NCBI RefSeq assembly: GCF_009905375.1
Contig: NC_133650.1
Span: 60,837,628 to 60,901,627 of the forward strand
From: Apium graveolens
Lineage: Eukaryota > Streptophyta > Magnoliopsida > Apiales > Apiaceae
Direction of reading: 5' to 3'
Length of the DNA: 64,000 nucleotides
The notes beneath the pieces were generated by a model. That model saw nothing but the letters and a program-made list of their open reading frames with translations. It was not told the DNA's origin and did no database searches. The position numbers and the translations under genes are program-made. Shown here piece by piece: positions 36,887 through 48,400 of this stretch; the first letter of the stretch is position 1, and the number at the start of each line of letters is the position of its first letter.

Positions 36887-38191
36887 TGAAAGGCATATGT
36901 CATAGCATATTTGTTTATTCGAGGATTTAACTCAACTCAAATAAGAATGTAACAAGTAAATAGTGGATCTACCGTCAAAGAGATCTCGCAAAGTAACATA
37001 TGTCAAAGGATTCAAAAACAAGGTTCATCTACAGACTTGAAGAATTACTTCACTGGAAGAAGTTCAAGAAATTGATCAAGCCTCAGTGATATAAATCAAG
37101 ATTGTGGATTTAATCAAGTGACAGAGATCTTGTCAGGGTATCAGATAATTATAGGGATTTGATCTGAAGAAAATTAAGTTATCAAAGTCAAGACATGAAG
37201 AAACGTCACGAAAGTTAGTCACTCATGAACTAGACAGTACATCGAGTGTCAACATTGAAGTGGTGGAATTGATTCATAATTGACAGTGATTTTCAGAAGA
37301 TTTTCAGAAGAATGGTTGTTGTTGAAGAGTAGTATTAATTCTCTATTAATTAATTAAGTCATATAGTTTAATTAAGAAAATAAATTATATCTGCAAATAT
37401 TAATTTATTTATTAATTGAATTAATTGATTAATTAATTCTGAATTAATATGAGGAATTTTCAGAATTGATTTTGAATTTATATTCAATATTAATTCAGCA
37501 TGAAAATCAATTGAACTGGTATGACAATCAGATTGTCATACCGAAAGTCATACCAGCTCAAATAGATTGTCATACCGAAAGATCTACTAGTTCAACAGAT
37601 TGTCATGCTAGTTCAATCAATTGTCTTGCCGATAGTCTTTCCAGTTCAATCAATTGTCTTGCCAGTTCATTCAATTGTCTTGCCGATTGTCTTGCCAGTT
37701 CAAGTGGATTCTGTTGATTGAAATATAAAAGAATCGAAGCAGCAGACATTTCAACAGACACACAACAGAAGTCAACCATTTTCAAGAACAAAAGAAAATC
37801 AGAGCTGCAAATATTCCATCTTTCAAATGCTGAATTCAGATCATCAATTTCTAGTTATTTAAGTTAAATCCAAACCACAAGAAATCATTCTCTTTTTCTT
37901 GTGTAAGTATCTAGCGGATTAAAATCCCTAGAACTTAATCTCAAATTGCTTTTAGCATTTGATCTTTTTATTGCAAAAATAGAAAAAGTTCATGTCGAAT
38001 TTATTCTAGATTTGTGATAATTAATTTGAGATTAATCCTTGGTAATCGATACCGTTGTTGTAATACTTTTCAAATTTAATAATATTTTTATTTAACTTGA
38101 ATTTTGTTTCAATTTTTATTCCACACTAAATTCGATTAAACGGTATAGTTTGTATTCACCCCCCCTTCCACAAACATATTGTGACCTAACA
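36887..38191 (+). repeat. 5' LTR of copia-3 (1.3 kb)
   Basis: TGAAAGGC..CCTAACA, followed by a primer site. It aligns along its length with 57356-58672, with a few percent differences by eye, so insertion is fairly recent. Confidence 0.92.
37520..37705 (+). repeat. TTGTCTTGCC/TTGTCATACC repeats in the copia-3 LTR
   Basis: Diverged units of about 30-37 bp, such as CAATTGTCTTGCCGATAGTC and GATTGTCATACCGAAAG, follow one another. The frame across them is a by-product. The 3' LTR copy is at about 57990-58190. Confidence 0.8.
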
Positions 38192-38193
38192 AT

Positions 38194-38206
38194 TGGTATC
38201 AGAACC
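38194..38206 (+). promoter_or_regulatory. Primer-binding site of copia-3
   Basis: TGGTATCAGAACC, two bases after the LTR end, is the tRNA-Met type with a changed 3' part (AACC for AGC). Confidence 0.85.
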
Positions 38207-38288
38207 TTCTGATTAACGAACAAATCAAGATCCTAGACTTTTGTGATTTTTCAACTTTCTTGAATTTTTATTTATTCAAAAATTCATA

Positions 38289-40608
38289 ATGACTTCACAA
38301 AAAGTTGGAACCGTTAAAATTCCACTATTTGATAAAGAAAATTATATTATGTGGAAGAAGAAGATGCTCTTGTTTTTACAAGTGGAAAATTCCAAATATC
38401 CAAACTTGTTAAAGAAGGGTCCAAAAATTCCGATGGTTATTGAACCAGAGGTTATAGTAGATGATGTTGTAATTACCAAAGCTAGAACCTATGCAAAAGA
38501 TCCTCAAGATTTTACTCCTGCTGAACAGGAAGAAACCTCCTTGGATGCCAGCCTTCCGTTAATTTTAGTTGATTCCCTCGATCCCTTGATGAACAGACAT
38601 GTGATGAACTGTAAAAATTCCAAACACATATGGGAAACTATTGAGGTGATTAACGAAGGCACATAGGAAGTTAGGGAGAACAAGCTAGAGATCCTAACCT
38701 ATGAGTATGAAAATTTTACATCCAATTCAGGAGAAGGAATTACTGAAGTGTTTGAGAGGTACAATGCATTGATCAACAACCTGAACATAAATGGGAAATA
38801 TTATTCAATCAGGGAGGTCAACAAAAAGTTCCTTTTAACACTGCCAACTCATCTTGAACATAGAATCACTGCCATAAGAGAAGCGAGACATCTGAATGAG
38901 ATTTATTTGGAAAGTCTCTATGGTGTGTTAAAAACCTATGAGTTGGAGCAGATTCAGCAGAAAGAAGTCTACGAGAAAGGTAGAGTGGTCAGCACATCTA
39001 CTGCTCTAGTAGCTGAAGGTCAACAACAACAACAACAATCTCAACAGTCAGAGAGAATGGTACAGTATTCCAAGGCTGAGGAAAATGTGTTAGTAGAAGA
39101 ATATGATCCTCCTACTACAAATCAATCCAGTGATGATTTTTACTCCTTGGAAGAGCTGGAGCAATTGGAAGATGAGTCAATGGCCCAGATTGTCAAGAGA
39201 TTCTCCAATGTCAGATTCAAGAGAAATCCCAAGTTCAAGTACAAGTCCAACTACAACAGATTCCAGACAGGTGGATCTTCATCCTCTAACACCAGTAGTG
39301 GTGGATACAAAACATGGATGGTTGATCGGAGCACCATCAGATGTTATAACTGCAATGAGTTGGGACACTTTGCCACATAATGCAGGAAGCCAAAGCAAGT
39401 AAGGAAGAACTCTTATAATTCAAATCAGAAGAGTAACTCTGAAAGGGCTTATCTGGCAAAGGGAAGAAGCTGGGATGATACTGATAGTGAAGATGAAGAA
39501 TAAGGGAATCTTGCTCTTATGGATATTGATGGAAACACTTCATCATCAAGAAAAAAGGTAAAATTTACAGATGCTGAATTACTTTATCATCTAGGAGGTT
39601 CCTTAGATTGTGCTCATCATGATAATGAACGGTTAAGTCAGCAGATCAAAGACCTTGAGAAAGAGGTCAATGAATTAAGACTTGTGCACATTAATCAAGA
39701 CAAATTAAAAGAACAAATATCTTTTCTAGAGAATAGAGTTAACTGTTATAGACAACTCGAAACTATTCTCAAAGATAAGATCACCGGTCTTGAGACTAAG
39801 GTTAAAGCTTACTTCAATTCTTGTTCGAAGGCTAAAGAGTTCTACAGTAAGCAAGCTGTTAATCAAACATCTGGAATAGGTTTTGATTACAATGCTGCTA
39901 TTGGAGAATTAGGCATAAACTCCCCTCCTCATGTCTGTGCTAAAGGTAGGGAAGTACCACATGTGCTTAAGGGTGTTGATAAACCCCTGTATAAAGGATC
40001 AATTTCTGAACTATTTGATGAGACCTCCTTTATTATTCAAGAAGAAATATGTGCTAAAGATCGTGCTAATGAGAAGGTTGTTTCCAAGCCAAGTGTGTCG
40101 AAAGTTCTAGTCAAAGTTGTGAAAGCAACTGAGACTAACTCAGACACACATGAGTTGGATAATAAAAATGCCATGCCTACCATGCATAGTTTGCCTGTTG
40201 TTAATCCCTCTCATAAAATATGTGGTGTTCCTAATTGTATGTCTTATGCTTTTAATTTGATGTATGCTTATTTTAATGGTAAGCATGTTTCTAGTGATAA
40301 GACTACTCCTTGTCAGCATGTAAATAATAGAAAGCATAATAGGTCTAAGACTGCTAGTCCTCCTAAGGCTAGAAAGGGGACATTTGTGCCTAAGCCTAAA
40401 TAGAAATTTGTTAAGGCTATTTACAAGATCAAATGTCCAGTCATTGAGAAAGTTGAGAACATTAAAGTTAAGAATGTTGTTTTTCCTGACTAAGGTCAAT
40501 TCTACAAGTATGCCGGACCCAACCAAGTTTGGGTTCCGAAGAAGGTTTAATCCATTTGGGTTGCAGGGCATTAAACAGGTGGAACCGGTAGTGTGGATTC
40601 TTGATAGT
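38289..40608 (+). pseudogene. copia-3 gag and protease start, broken
   Basis: Starts MTSQKVGTVKIPLFDKENYIMW, a standard copia gag start. The frame passes the gag core, a Gln run (about 39020) and a CCHC knuckle CYNCNELGHFAT*C at about 39345-39383, where a stop replaces the residue before the last Cys. An acidic segment SDEDEE-type and a coiled coil (39600-39810) follow. Stops are at 38664, 39378, about 39501 and 40401. One frame change precedes the protease start VEPVVWILDS, which is cut by Tat-A between Ser and Gly of the DSG motif. The rest of the protease resumes at 55404. Confidence 0.83.
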
Positions 40609-41179
40609 TGTTATGGATTTAAAACTAATATATATAATTGTTGTATTTATTACTAAGGTTCAGGAGCTCAAGGCCTTTAATGGCTGCTCTCGTGTTTCGT
40701 AGCTTAACTCTGCCTTTACGAGATGCCTACGTATCTCTGTGAATTAGAGAATCAAGCCAAAAAATGTAGTTCTGATTTGTGGGGTGAGGCCCCTTATATA
40801 GATGTGGGGGTCCTTGAATTGGACTTGGTATAGGAGACTTGGTGGGCAAGTCTCATAGTTAGAATGGACTTTGGAGTCCTAGAAAGTAGGAAACTGACTC
40901 CTTATCCTTTTAGATCCCCTTGAGGCTAATCTGCAAGGATTTATATCCTTATCGGGACTTTTCTCAATGGCTGATTTTTCCTTTATTAATTAATTAAAAA
41001 ATTAATTAATAATATATAGGGTTTTTGGGCCTTCTTTATTCCATCTGGCCTAATCTGGTCTACCAGGCCTGATCAACATGCTAACCTTTCTGGTTTGAAT
41101 ATCATACATCTTCTTATTGGGCCTTGCAGCCCAAACTGTAATAATTAATTATGTAATCAGGATTTATTTATCCCTATCA
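40609..41179 (-). repeat. 3' LTR of Tat-A (571 bp)
   Basis: The + strand reads TGTTATGGATTTAAAACT..TCCCTATCA. Compared with 54827-55403 I see roughly a dozen substitutions and one 6-bp difference in a TA run, so the element is young relative to its neighbours. Confidence 0.92.
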
Positions 41180-41194
41180 TTTGCCCCCCAACTT
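41180..41194 (-). promoter_or_regulatory. Polypurine tract of Tat-A
   Basis: On the minus strand AAGTTGGGGGGCAAA directly precedes the LTR start TGATAGGG. Confidence 0.85.
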
Positions 41195-41479
41195 TTGAGA
41201 AACCGTATAAGATTTCGCGAAAGTTAAGTTCATGTATTCCCTTAGTGGGTGTCGTTTTGCGTAAAGTGTGGAGCGACCTACACGTTTACAACGATTTACT
41301 TTTACTCCCTTTATTCAGGAATTATCTTAATTTCCAGGAATTTTTCCCTTGACTCCGGGATTTTTTTCTTAATTTTCTGGATTTTTCCCTTAATTTTTGG
41401 AATTTATCCTTATTTTTTCTGGATTTTTCCCTTAATTTCTGGGATTTTCCTTATTTTCTGGGATTTTTCAGATTTCCAG

Positions 41480-42165
41480 CCCTTTTTCAACCAGGATCCT
41501 AGTCAAAATTTCGACCTGGATCCTAGTCGAAATATGGGTCAGCCATGCAATCCTGGTCGAAGGAGTTCGACTAGGATCCACGACCTGGAATTCGACCAGG
41601 ATCCTAGTCAAACTTTTGACCTGGATCTAGGTCGAAAACTTACCCTTTTTCGATTCCTGGTCTTGAGCTTTTCGACTAGGATTTCGACCAGGATTCTAGT
41701 CGATGTTTCGACCTGAATCCTGTTCGAAAATTCTCTTTTTCTCATGCTTCCTGGTCGAAGGATTTCGACTAGGATTCACGACCTGGTTTTCGACCAGGAT
41801 CCTAGTCGATTTTCGACCTGGGTTTTAGTCTAGGTTTTTAAACCCCATTCTTGAAAAATTCTTGGTTCATTTAGACCTCATTCCTGGTCGAAGCTTCGAC
41901 CTCAATCCAGTCCTGTTATTCCCGTTATTTTCGTGTGTCTGGCCGATAAATTTCGGGCAGGATTCACGACCTGGATTTCGACCTGAATCTTGGTCTTTTT
42001 TACCCATTATTTTCGGGTGCCTGCTCGAAAGATTTCGGGCAGGATTCACGACCTGGAATTCGACCTGAATTCTGGTCTTTTTTACCCGTTATTTTCGGGT
42101 GCCTGCTCGAAAGATTTCGGGCAGGATTCACGACCTGGTTCTTGACCTGAATTCTGGTCTTCCAC
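41480..42165. repeat. CCTAGTCGA and 82-bp tandem repeats in the Tat-A 3' region
   Basis: The first part (41485-41830) has many variants of TTCGACCAGGATCCTAGTCGAAA and its inverse. The second part (about 41870-42165) is more regular: TTTCGGGCAGGATTCACGACCTGG recurs at about 41952, 42034 and 42116, an 82-bp period. Tat-B carries the first type only. Repeats in this position are known in Tat elements and can seed satellites. Confidence 0.9.
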
Positions 42166-42270
42166 TAGCCTTCTTCATTGGGCCTTACAACTTTTAAGGC
42201 TACAATTTAGGGTATTGCATTTTCCAAATCCTAATTGGATTTGGCCCTAGCCTTCTTTATTGGGCCTTAT

Positions 42271-42380
42271 TTTACTGGGCCTCTTTATCGGGCCTTAAAT
42301 CTTATTGGGCCTCTTTATTGGGCCTTAAATCTTACTGGGCCTCTTTATTGGGCCTTAAATCTTACTGGGCCTCTTTATTG
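42271..42380 (+). repeat. 30-bp tandem repeat upstream of the antisense gene
   Basis: CTTACTGGGCCTCTTTATTGGGCCTTAAAT is repeated 3.7 times. GGGCC words continue to the TATA box at 42496. Confidence 0.9.
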
Positions 42381-42495
42381 ATTTGGAATTCTCTAGAATT
42401 CCTTGGAATATTCTGGAATATTCCTTTTTCTGGGCTTTTTTTCTTTGGGCCTCTATCCTTCATGGGCTTTTATCCCTTCAACTTCCCTTTTCCTC

Positions 42496-42506
42496 TTATA
42501 TAAAGG
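42496..42506 (+). promoter_or_regulatory. TATA box of the Tat-A antisense gene
   Basis: TTATATAAAGG is followed by AGTGAGGAGAGG and a 5' untranslated exon. Tat-B has CTATATAAAGGAGTGAGTAGAG at the matching place (62035). It points away from the element's own LTR promoter, so the gene likely has an independent start. Confidence 0.65.
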
Positions 42507-42717
42507 AGTGAGGAGAGGCTACTACTGCTCACTTTCTCATTTCTAAGTTTTTCTTCTTTCTCCTCCTGCTATGATTCTCAGAGCAATAACAGCAAGTCGG
42601 AGCTCAAAGCCCTTTTTTTAGAAGCGCTTCTTCAGGTAAAATCCCTCCATTTACTTCTTGTGTCTACTTTTCCATTGTGTGCCCTTTTAAGATAACCTGT
42701 CTATGTGCCCTTTTCAG

Positions 42718-44728
42718 ATGGCTGACAAGAAAATGACTCGCTTGGCCAAGATGAACGTGGCTAGAAAGTCCAATGAATTCCCTATTCGATCGAGGTACAC
42801 TTCCTTAATCGACATGATCAACACTCGAGGGGACGAGTACCCGTCTGATGCGCATCTGGATGCGCACGACCATATTAGTGCTTTGCGGGATCCCAAGGAG
42901 CTGGAAAAGTTGAGCAGCTGCTTCAAAATCAAGGAACCTTTCAAGCTGGTTCTTGCAGGTCCGGCCGATAGGGCCTGCCAGTGGAAGAAGGACGCATTAT
43001 GTGTCTATAGGGATACTCTAAGGGCAGGTATCAGACTCCCTTTTCATCTGTTCATTCCTCTTTTACTGGCTGATGTGGGCATCAGCCCTTGCCAACTCCC
43101 CCTAATTCTTGGAGACTTATTCTGTGCTATCTGTCACAATGTACCAAGCACAATGTCCCCACTTCCGTTGCCATTTTCAGAAAGATTATCCAGTTCAAAA
43201 ACAGCCCTGATAAAAGTCCGGGTTGGGTTTCTCTAAACCAGCGCCCTACTATTCCCCACATTGTGAATGGGAAGTCCATCCCTGACAACAACTTGGGGTG
43301 GAAGAAAGATTTTTTGTTCGTCGTTTGGGAGGGTGGAGATTGGGGCACCCTATTTCGATCGTCCTTTGGGCTTGCCGTCAATGGGAGCCCAAGCAATATA
43401 ACTTTGTTTGAGGAGGAAGCTAGAGCTTTCAACCTCCTTACGCAAGATAATGGGACTTCCCATTCTTGGGACCTTATCCGGGAGACCGTTCTTGTAGAAC
43501 GCGGCCTCTCTCCCGTCCCTAAGAAAAGTAAGTTTCCTTCCTTATATCTCTTTTTTATTTCCTTCATTTTCTATTCCGCTGATTCTTCAACTTACTTATC
43601 TCACTTATTGCAGTGGCTAAGAAGATTGAGGAGGCTACCAAGCCTAAAGACCTGGAGACAACCAGGATGAAGCGGGCTGGAAAGGTCTTTAAAGACCCGC
43701 GCCTTGGTGATCGCTTCCCTGAGTTCCTCCTCCAAGCAATGGAACCAGGCGAGGAAGGCCCCAGCCATGTTTTGCGCACCAAGCAGAGGCCAGGGGCCTA
43801 TTTTCAACCTGCTTGGGGGATCCGGGGCAAGGATTCAATCGTTGGCAGCACGACGCTTGCCAAGGAATGGTCTAAGCATTCCATCTCCCCAGTGGACTAT
43901 CAAGACTTTTTCCTTCAACAGGAGTTAGAGGGGAACGAGCTTTTCGAAGCCCAGGCTTTAGCGACGGTACGTCCTTTTCCTATGCCCTTCATACTTGCCC
44001 TTTTTAATTTTCTTCTCATACTTTTGCTGCTTCTCTTGTAGGCTAACGCCCACTTTCAAGGGGCTATTCACCAAGCCAAGGCTTGGAAGGTTGGCCTGGA
44101 GGACGCTAACAAGAAGTTGGAGGAGGCCAACCAGAGAATAGAGGCCCTTGAAGCTCAACTTGCCTCTTCCACATCTGACCTGGAAACGGCCCGGGCTGAA
44201 AATGTTAAACTGAAGGCTCAGAAGGATAAAGCCTTTGACGGTTGGATGGACACTCAGGAGTTCAAGGACTTGATGGTGGAGCACGATGGTCTCCTACACC
44301 CAGTTAGCTATAAAGAAGGCTGGGATGCTGTTGTGCAGGCCATCCAAGATGAATTTCCAGAAGTCCTCGAGCAGTCCTCCTTTCCTTGCCCTGTGCGAGT
44401 TCCAGAGCTTGGGGGTGTTACTGACAAGTTCGCTGATCTGATCAAAGACGGCCCTTCAGGGAGCCAAGGCCACAAGAGGAAAGAACTCGAGTCCAGCTCT
44501 GGGGAGGAGGAGACTTCTTCCGAAGAAGATGCTGAGCCTGCTGTGAAGAAGGTTAGGGTGGAAGAGCCTCCAAGGGCTGCGCCTCAGAATCCAGTGTCTC
44601 CCGCATCATCTAAAGCATCCGAAGGCAGTTCTGATGGAACCTTTACGGGGACTTCTGAGGGGACGACTGAGACGTCCGAGGAGACTTCGGATAGTGGTTC
44701 CGAAGAATCCCAGCCTTCCGAGGCCTAA
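42718..44728 (+). pseudogene. Tat-A antisense accessory gene (spliced; one frameshift)
   Basis: The ATG follows a 5'UTR intron (42636-42717, CAG|GTAAAA..TTTTCAG). Coding exons inferred are 42718-43527, 43614-43966 and 44042-44728, with GT..AG introns; the phases join correctly once a 1-base loss near 43097-43110 is allowed for. About 616 codons: N-part with SRYTSLIDMINTRGDEYPSD and LAGPADRACQWKKDALCVYR; a middle with WEGGDWGTLFRSSFG; a coiled coil at about 44090-44230; an acidic Ser/Glu/Pro-rich end with KKVRVEE. It resembles proteins annotated in plants as putative gypsy-type transposon (Transposase_28-like), from memory. It lies antisense between pol and the 3' LTR, as described for extra ORFs in Tat elements. 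Function unknown. Confidence 0.75.
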
Positions 44729-44961
44729 GTTTTTTTATGTATATCTTCTTTTTAGACAATATGTGAACTTTGTTTATGTCAGAACTTGTTACCCTTCGGG
44801 GTTATTTCATATGCTGCTTTCCTTACTTGCCTCTTTCTACTTTATCTTTCCAATACTTAATATGCATTTGAACTAATTATCCCTTTGATTTGTGCAACGT
44901 GCACCACACAAGGTATTATCACAACTTTAAACATCCTTAGGTTGAAATAATTTCAAACTCT

Positions 44962-45451
44962 TTAATATGAAGTATGGTTTTCCAAAACCTTACATAGCAT
45001 GGGTTCGACCCTAATCAGGTTTTGTGCATGCCAGGTTCTCGGGACTTCAAAACCATCCATAGTCTCCAGCTTGTAGGTTCCTCTACCCTGAACGCTCTTG
45101 ACTTTGTACGGCCCTTCCCAATTCGGGGCAAGCATTCCTTTCTGTCCTACACCAGAAGCTTCTATCTTTCTCAAGACTAGGTCACCTTGTTTGAAAAACC
45201 TTTCTTTAACCCTTAGGTTGTAGTAGAAGGAAGCCTTTTTATGATATTCTACTATCTTTGCATGTGCCCCATCTCGCACTTCATCGATTAGATCCAGGGC
45301 TAACATCTGTCCTTCTTCATTTTCCTCTGTATTGAAAGCCTGAATCCTTGGAGAGGAATGTGATATCTCCACGGGAACTACTGCTTCTGCCCCATATGCC
45401 AACATGAAGGGAGTTGCTCCTGTCGTGACTCTATAGGTAGTCCTATAGGCC
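44962..45451 (-). pseudogene. Tat-A integrase C-terminal part
   Basis: WAYRTTYRVTTGATPFMLAYGAEAVVPVEI.. to ..VRVEPMLCKVLENHTSY is the end of a gypsy integrase, with the GDLVLRKIE and LAPNWEGPYKV motifs. It is separated from the catalytic core by the solo LTR at 45457-49527. The pieces join in frame at LPIL-WAYR when the insert and one TSD copy are removed. Confidence 0.9.
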
Positions 45452-45456
45452 CATAA

Positions 45457-48400
45457 TGTTACAACCGGCATTTTCGTGTAATACTATTTGTAAATTTGGT
45501 GCAATTTTAAAACCGAATGCCAATATATTCAACTATTGTATGCTTGTGTGAATGAGAAGCTTGTGTGAATGAGAATTTCTGCATCTTAAATTTGCGTTAT
45601 GTGGTATATGATTTTTCAAAGCAAAAGTTTATTTATTTCTTTTATTTTTGATTTATAAGGAATATTTTAAACCTTGAATAAACTTATTTTTAAAAGTTAT
45701 TTTGTTCACAAAATTTCAAAAGCGGTTTTATAAAATTTCTAAAAATCCAAGTTATTTTATGGTATAAATTTTATAATTTTTGAACTTGTATTTTATTTTA
45801 TAAAAATAAATCTTTATAACTTTTAGTTGTCATAATTAGCAAATTACATGGTTGCCCTTGCATGCAAATCCTTTTCTATTCAATTTAAAGGGCTAAAGAG
45901 ACAATTCCAACCCCACTAACTCTTATTTTACTAGCCAAATTCCTACTTTGCCCTTGCATGCAAAATGATCCAAGTATAATTGGAAGGTTAGTCTTGTCAA
46001 TTCTCATTCCCACTCACATTTTGTCAAATCAAAAACCATAAAACAAGAAAATGGCATGATCATTCACTCCACTCACACCACACTTTCTCCTCCCTCCCTC
46101 CTCCCTCTCTCACTCTCGGCCCTCCTCCCCCTCACTCTCGGGTTTTAGCCGAGACCAACCCCCTCCCCATTTTCTTCATTCCTCAACCAAGCTCCCACCT
46201 TCTATACAAGTAAATGTTACTTCCCATATCATGATCACATATATTTCAAGGAGTTTTGAGTAAAAAGTTTAAGTTTTAAGGTTGCATGTCAAGGTTTAGT
46301 TGAAACTCAAAGTACAACCTTGATTCTTATGGATTTAAGGTTGTTTTTGAGAGGAATACAAGGAATGGTGAAGTGCCAAGTCTTGAGAAGGAAACTCTTG
46401 ATGTTGAATGGCCATTTCCCTTCCATTTCATTCGGCCATGACCTTAAGGGAGTCGAATGAATGGTCCTTGAGATCATTCTTGTTGCTTTGTTCAATCTTT
46501 GTATGTTTATGTGATAATGGCATGAATCTTGTAGTGAAAATTTGATGAAACTCTTTGCATGCTAAGTGATCATCTAGATATAGCTTATGCTAGGCTTGCA
46601 TGTCAATTTCATGGTGAAATATATTTAGAAAACATATTGCTTTGGTTGGTAAAACTCGAAGACATGCATGCATGTGGATTTCTCTTAGAATGTTATAAGA
46701 TTTTGATCATTTGGAAAGATTTTGTTAGTAAGCTTTAATTTCAGTAGGAATAAGGTGTTAATATTGATTAGTGTTACTTGATGCATGGTAATAATTCGGG
46801 TATATTTTATAAAAAAATATAACTTGTTATTTTCAAAAACTTGATATTTTGTGAGTTGTGAAATGTGGTTTCTTTTATTTTGCCATGATTGCACCTTAGG
46901 TAAGGATGATCTCCACCAAGATTATTTTGAGTATAAGGGAGTTAGTTCAGTAGATCACCATGTTTAAGTCTTGGTTTGGGTATTGGGTTGTTGGTGGTTG
47001 AGTTTGTCAAGTCAAAACCTTGGAGAAAGGAGAGTTATAGTTTCTGCAGAAAATCAGTTTAGTGCCCTGAGGTTTAGAGTGAGTGTTGACCATGTCATTG
47101 ATCTGCACTCTGAGGCCCAACCCACCAGAAGTTAGTATTGGGAGTATATAAAAGGTTTTAGGTGTTGGTAGGAGGTTTGAATGTCATTTGGTTAGGTGCA
47201 CAAGTAGAATAACAAAATCTGTCCAGCAGGGACAGTTTTGTTGTAACTTAGAAATAGGGAGATTTGACCATGTCATGGGTAGGCCCTCATTAGGCCCTGT
47301 TGGGCCTTAGTTAGAGGGGGTGTCAGAGAAGTTTTTCCAGCCATAGTTCATAGGATATGAGTTAGAACCATGTGTCACAAGTTAATTCTAGTCAGGGCGT
47401 TTTCTGCCCAGAAAAACAGGGGAACCTTGGACTTTTAGCTTAGGCCCAGAAAGGCCCAAGCCAGGCCCTTGAGCCACATCAAATTTGGGAGATTCCCTTA
47501 GGTCAGGAGAGTCTTGTGTAAAAGTTTTGAAGGAAAACTTGTAGTTTAAGAGTGTCTAATGCAAGCAAGAAACCATAGATGTCATTCTGAAATTTACACC
47601 AGTGAGCACTTTCACTTAACACATAGTTTTAGAACACTTAGGAGTGAGATCTAGGTTGACCACCATAGTTGTAAGATAGTATAAGGTCAGTATAGTAAAA
47701 GGCCCAAGTGAGGGTCAATATTTCTTGGATAGTTTAGTAAAGGCACATCGAGTTAGGAAGCCAAAAATTTGAAGACTTTGTCTAGTTTAGCGACCAAGTG
47801 ACTTAAGTTGTGAGTCGAGATCATCCAAGCCTAGTGTTGCATTATGGTGTATATGGTGTTATTTGGTATTAATATATGATATGTGAGTATATGTGGCTAT
47901 GTGTGTGCAATTATATTTATAAGGTGAATATAAATTACGTGCATATAGGCCTAAGTGTCATCCGTGTTTAATTTTGGGTTGTAAATAGGTTAGGTTGGTG
48001 AGAATATATTATAATAAGGATTATTATTATTTATGTAGGATCTCGAGACGAGGGTAAACTTGCCATAAAGGTCGAGTGAAGCTTCCAGTTGCTCCTACCA
48101 GTCAGACCAGACCAGCCTTTCTCAAGGCAAGTGATTCAACGTATCTTCGTATTCACTGCAATTGTGTAACAAATAGTTCATATGTATTGACGCAACTATC
48201 CTGAGTCATTTTGATATATTTAAATCAACATATCTTATGATTATCTTTGAATCATATAGAAATGCCATGAAACCTCGTGTACGTATTTCAAAGTAGTCTT
48301 ATCATGATAGTATATTAAAGTAATTTTGAATGCCATGATAAAAGAAAGGGTAGTTTTAACTCTTGGTTGATTCTCTTGATTAACATGCTGATGATTCCTT

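Noticed and set aside
37466..37717. Ser/Cys-rich ORF (..INCLADSLSSSINCLASS..).
   Set aside because: It is the translation of LTR repeats, does not start at a sensible place and changes with repeat number.
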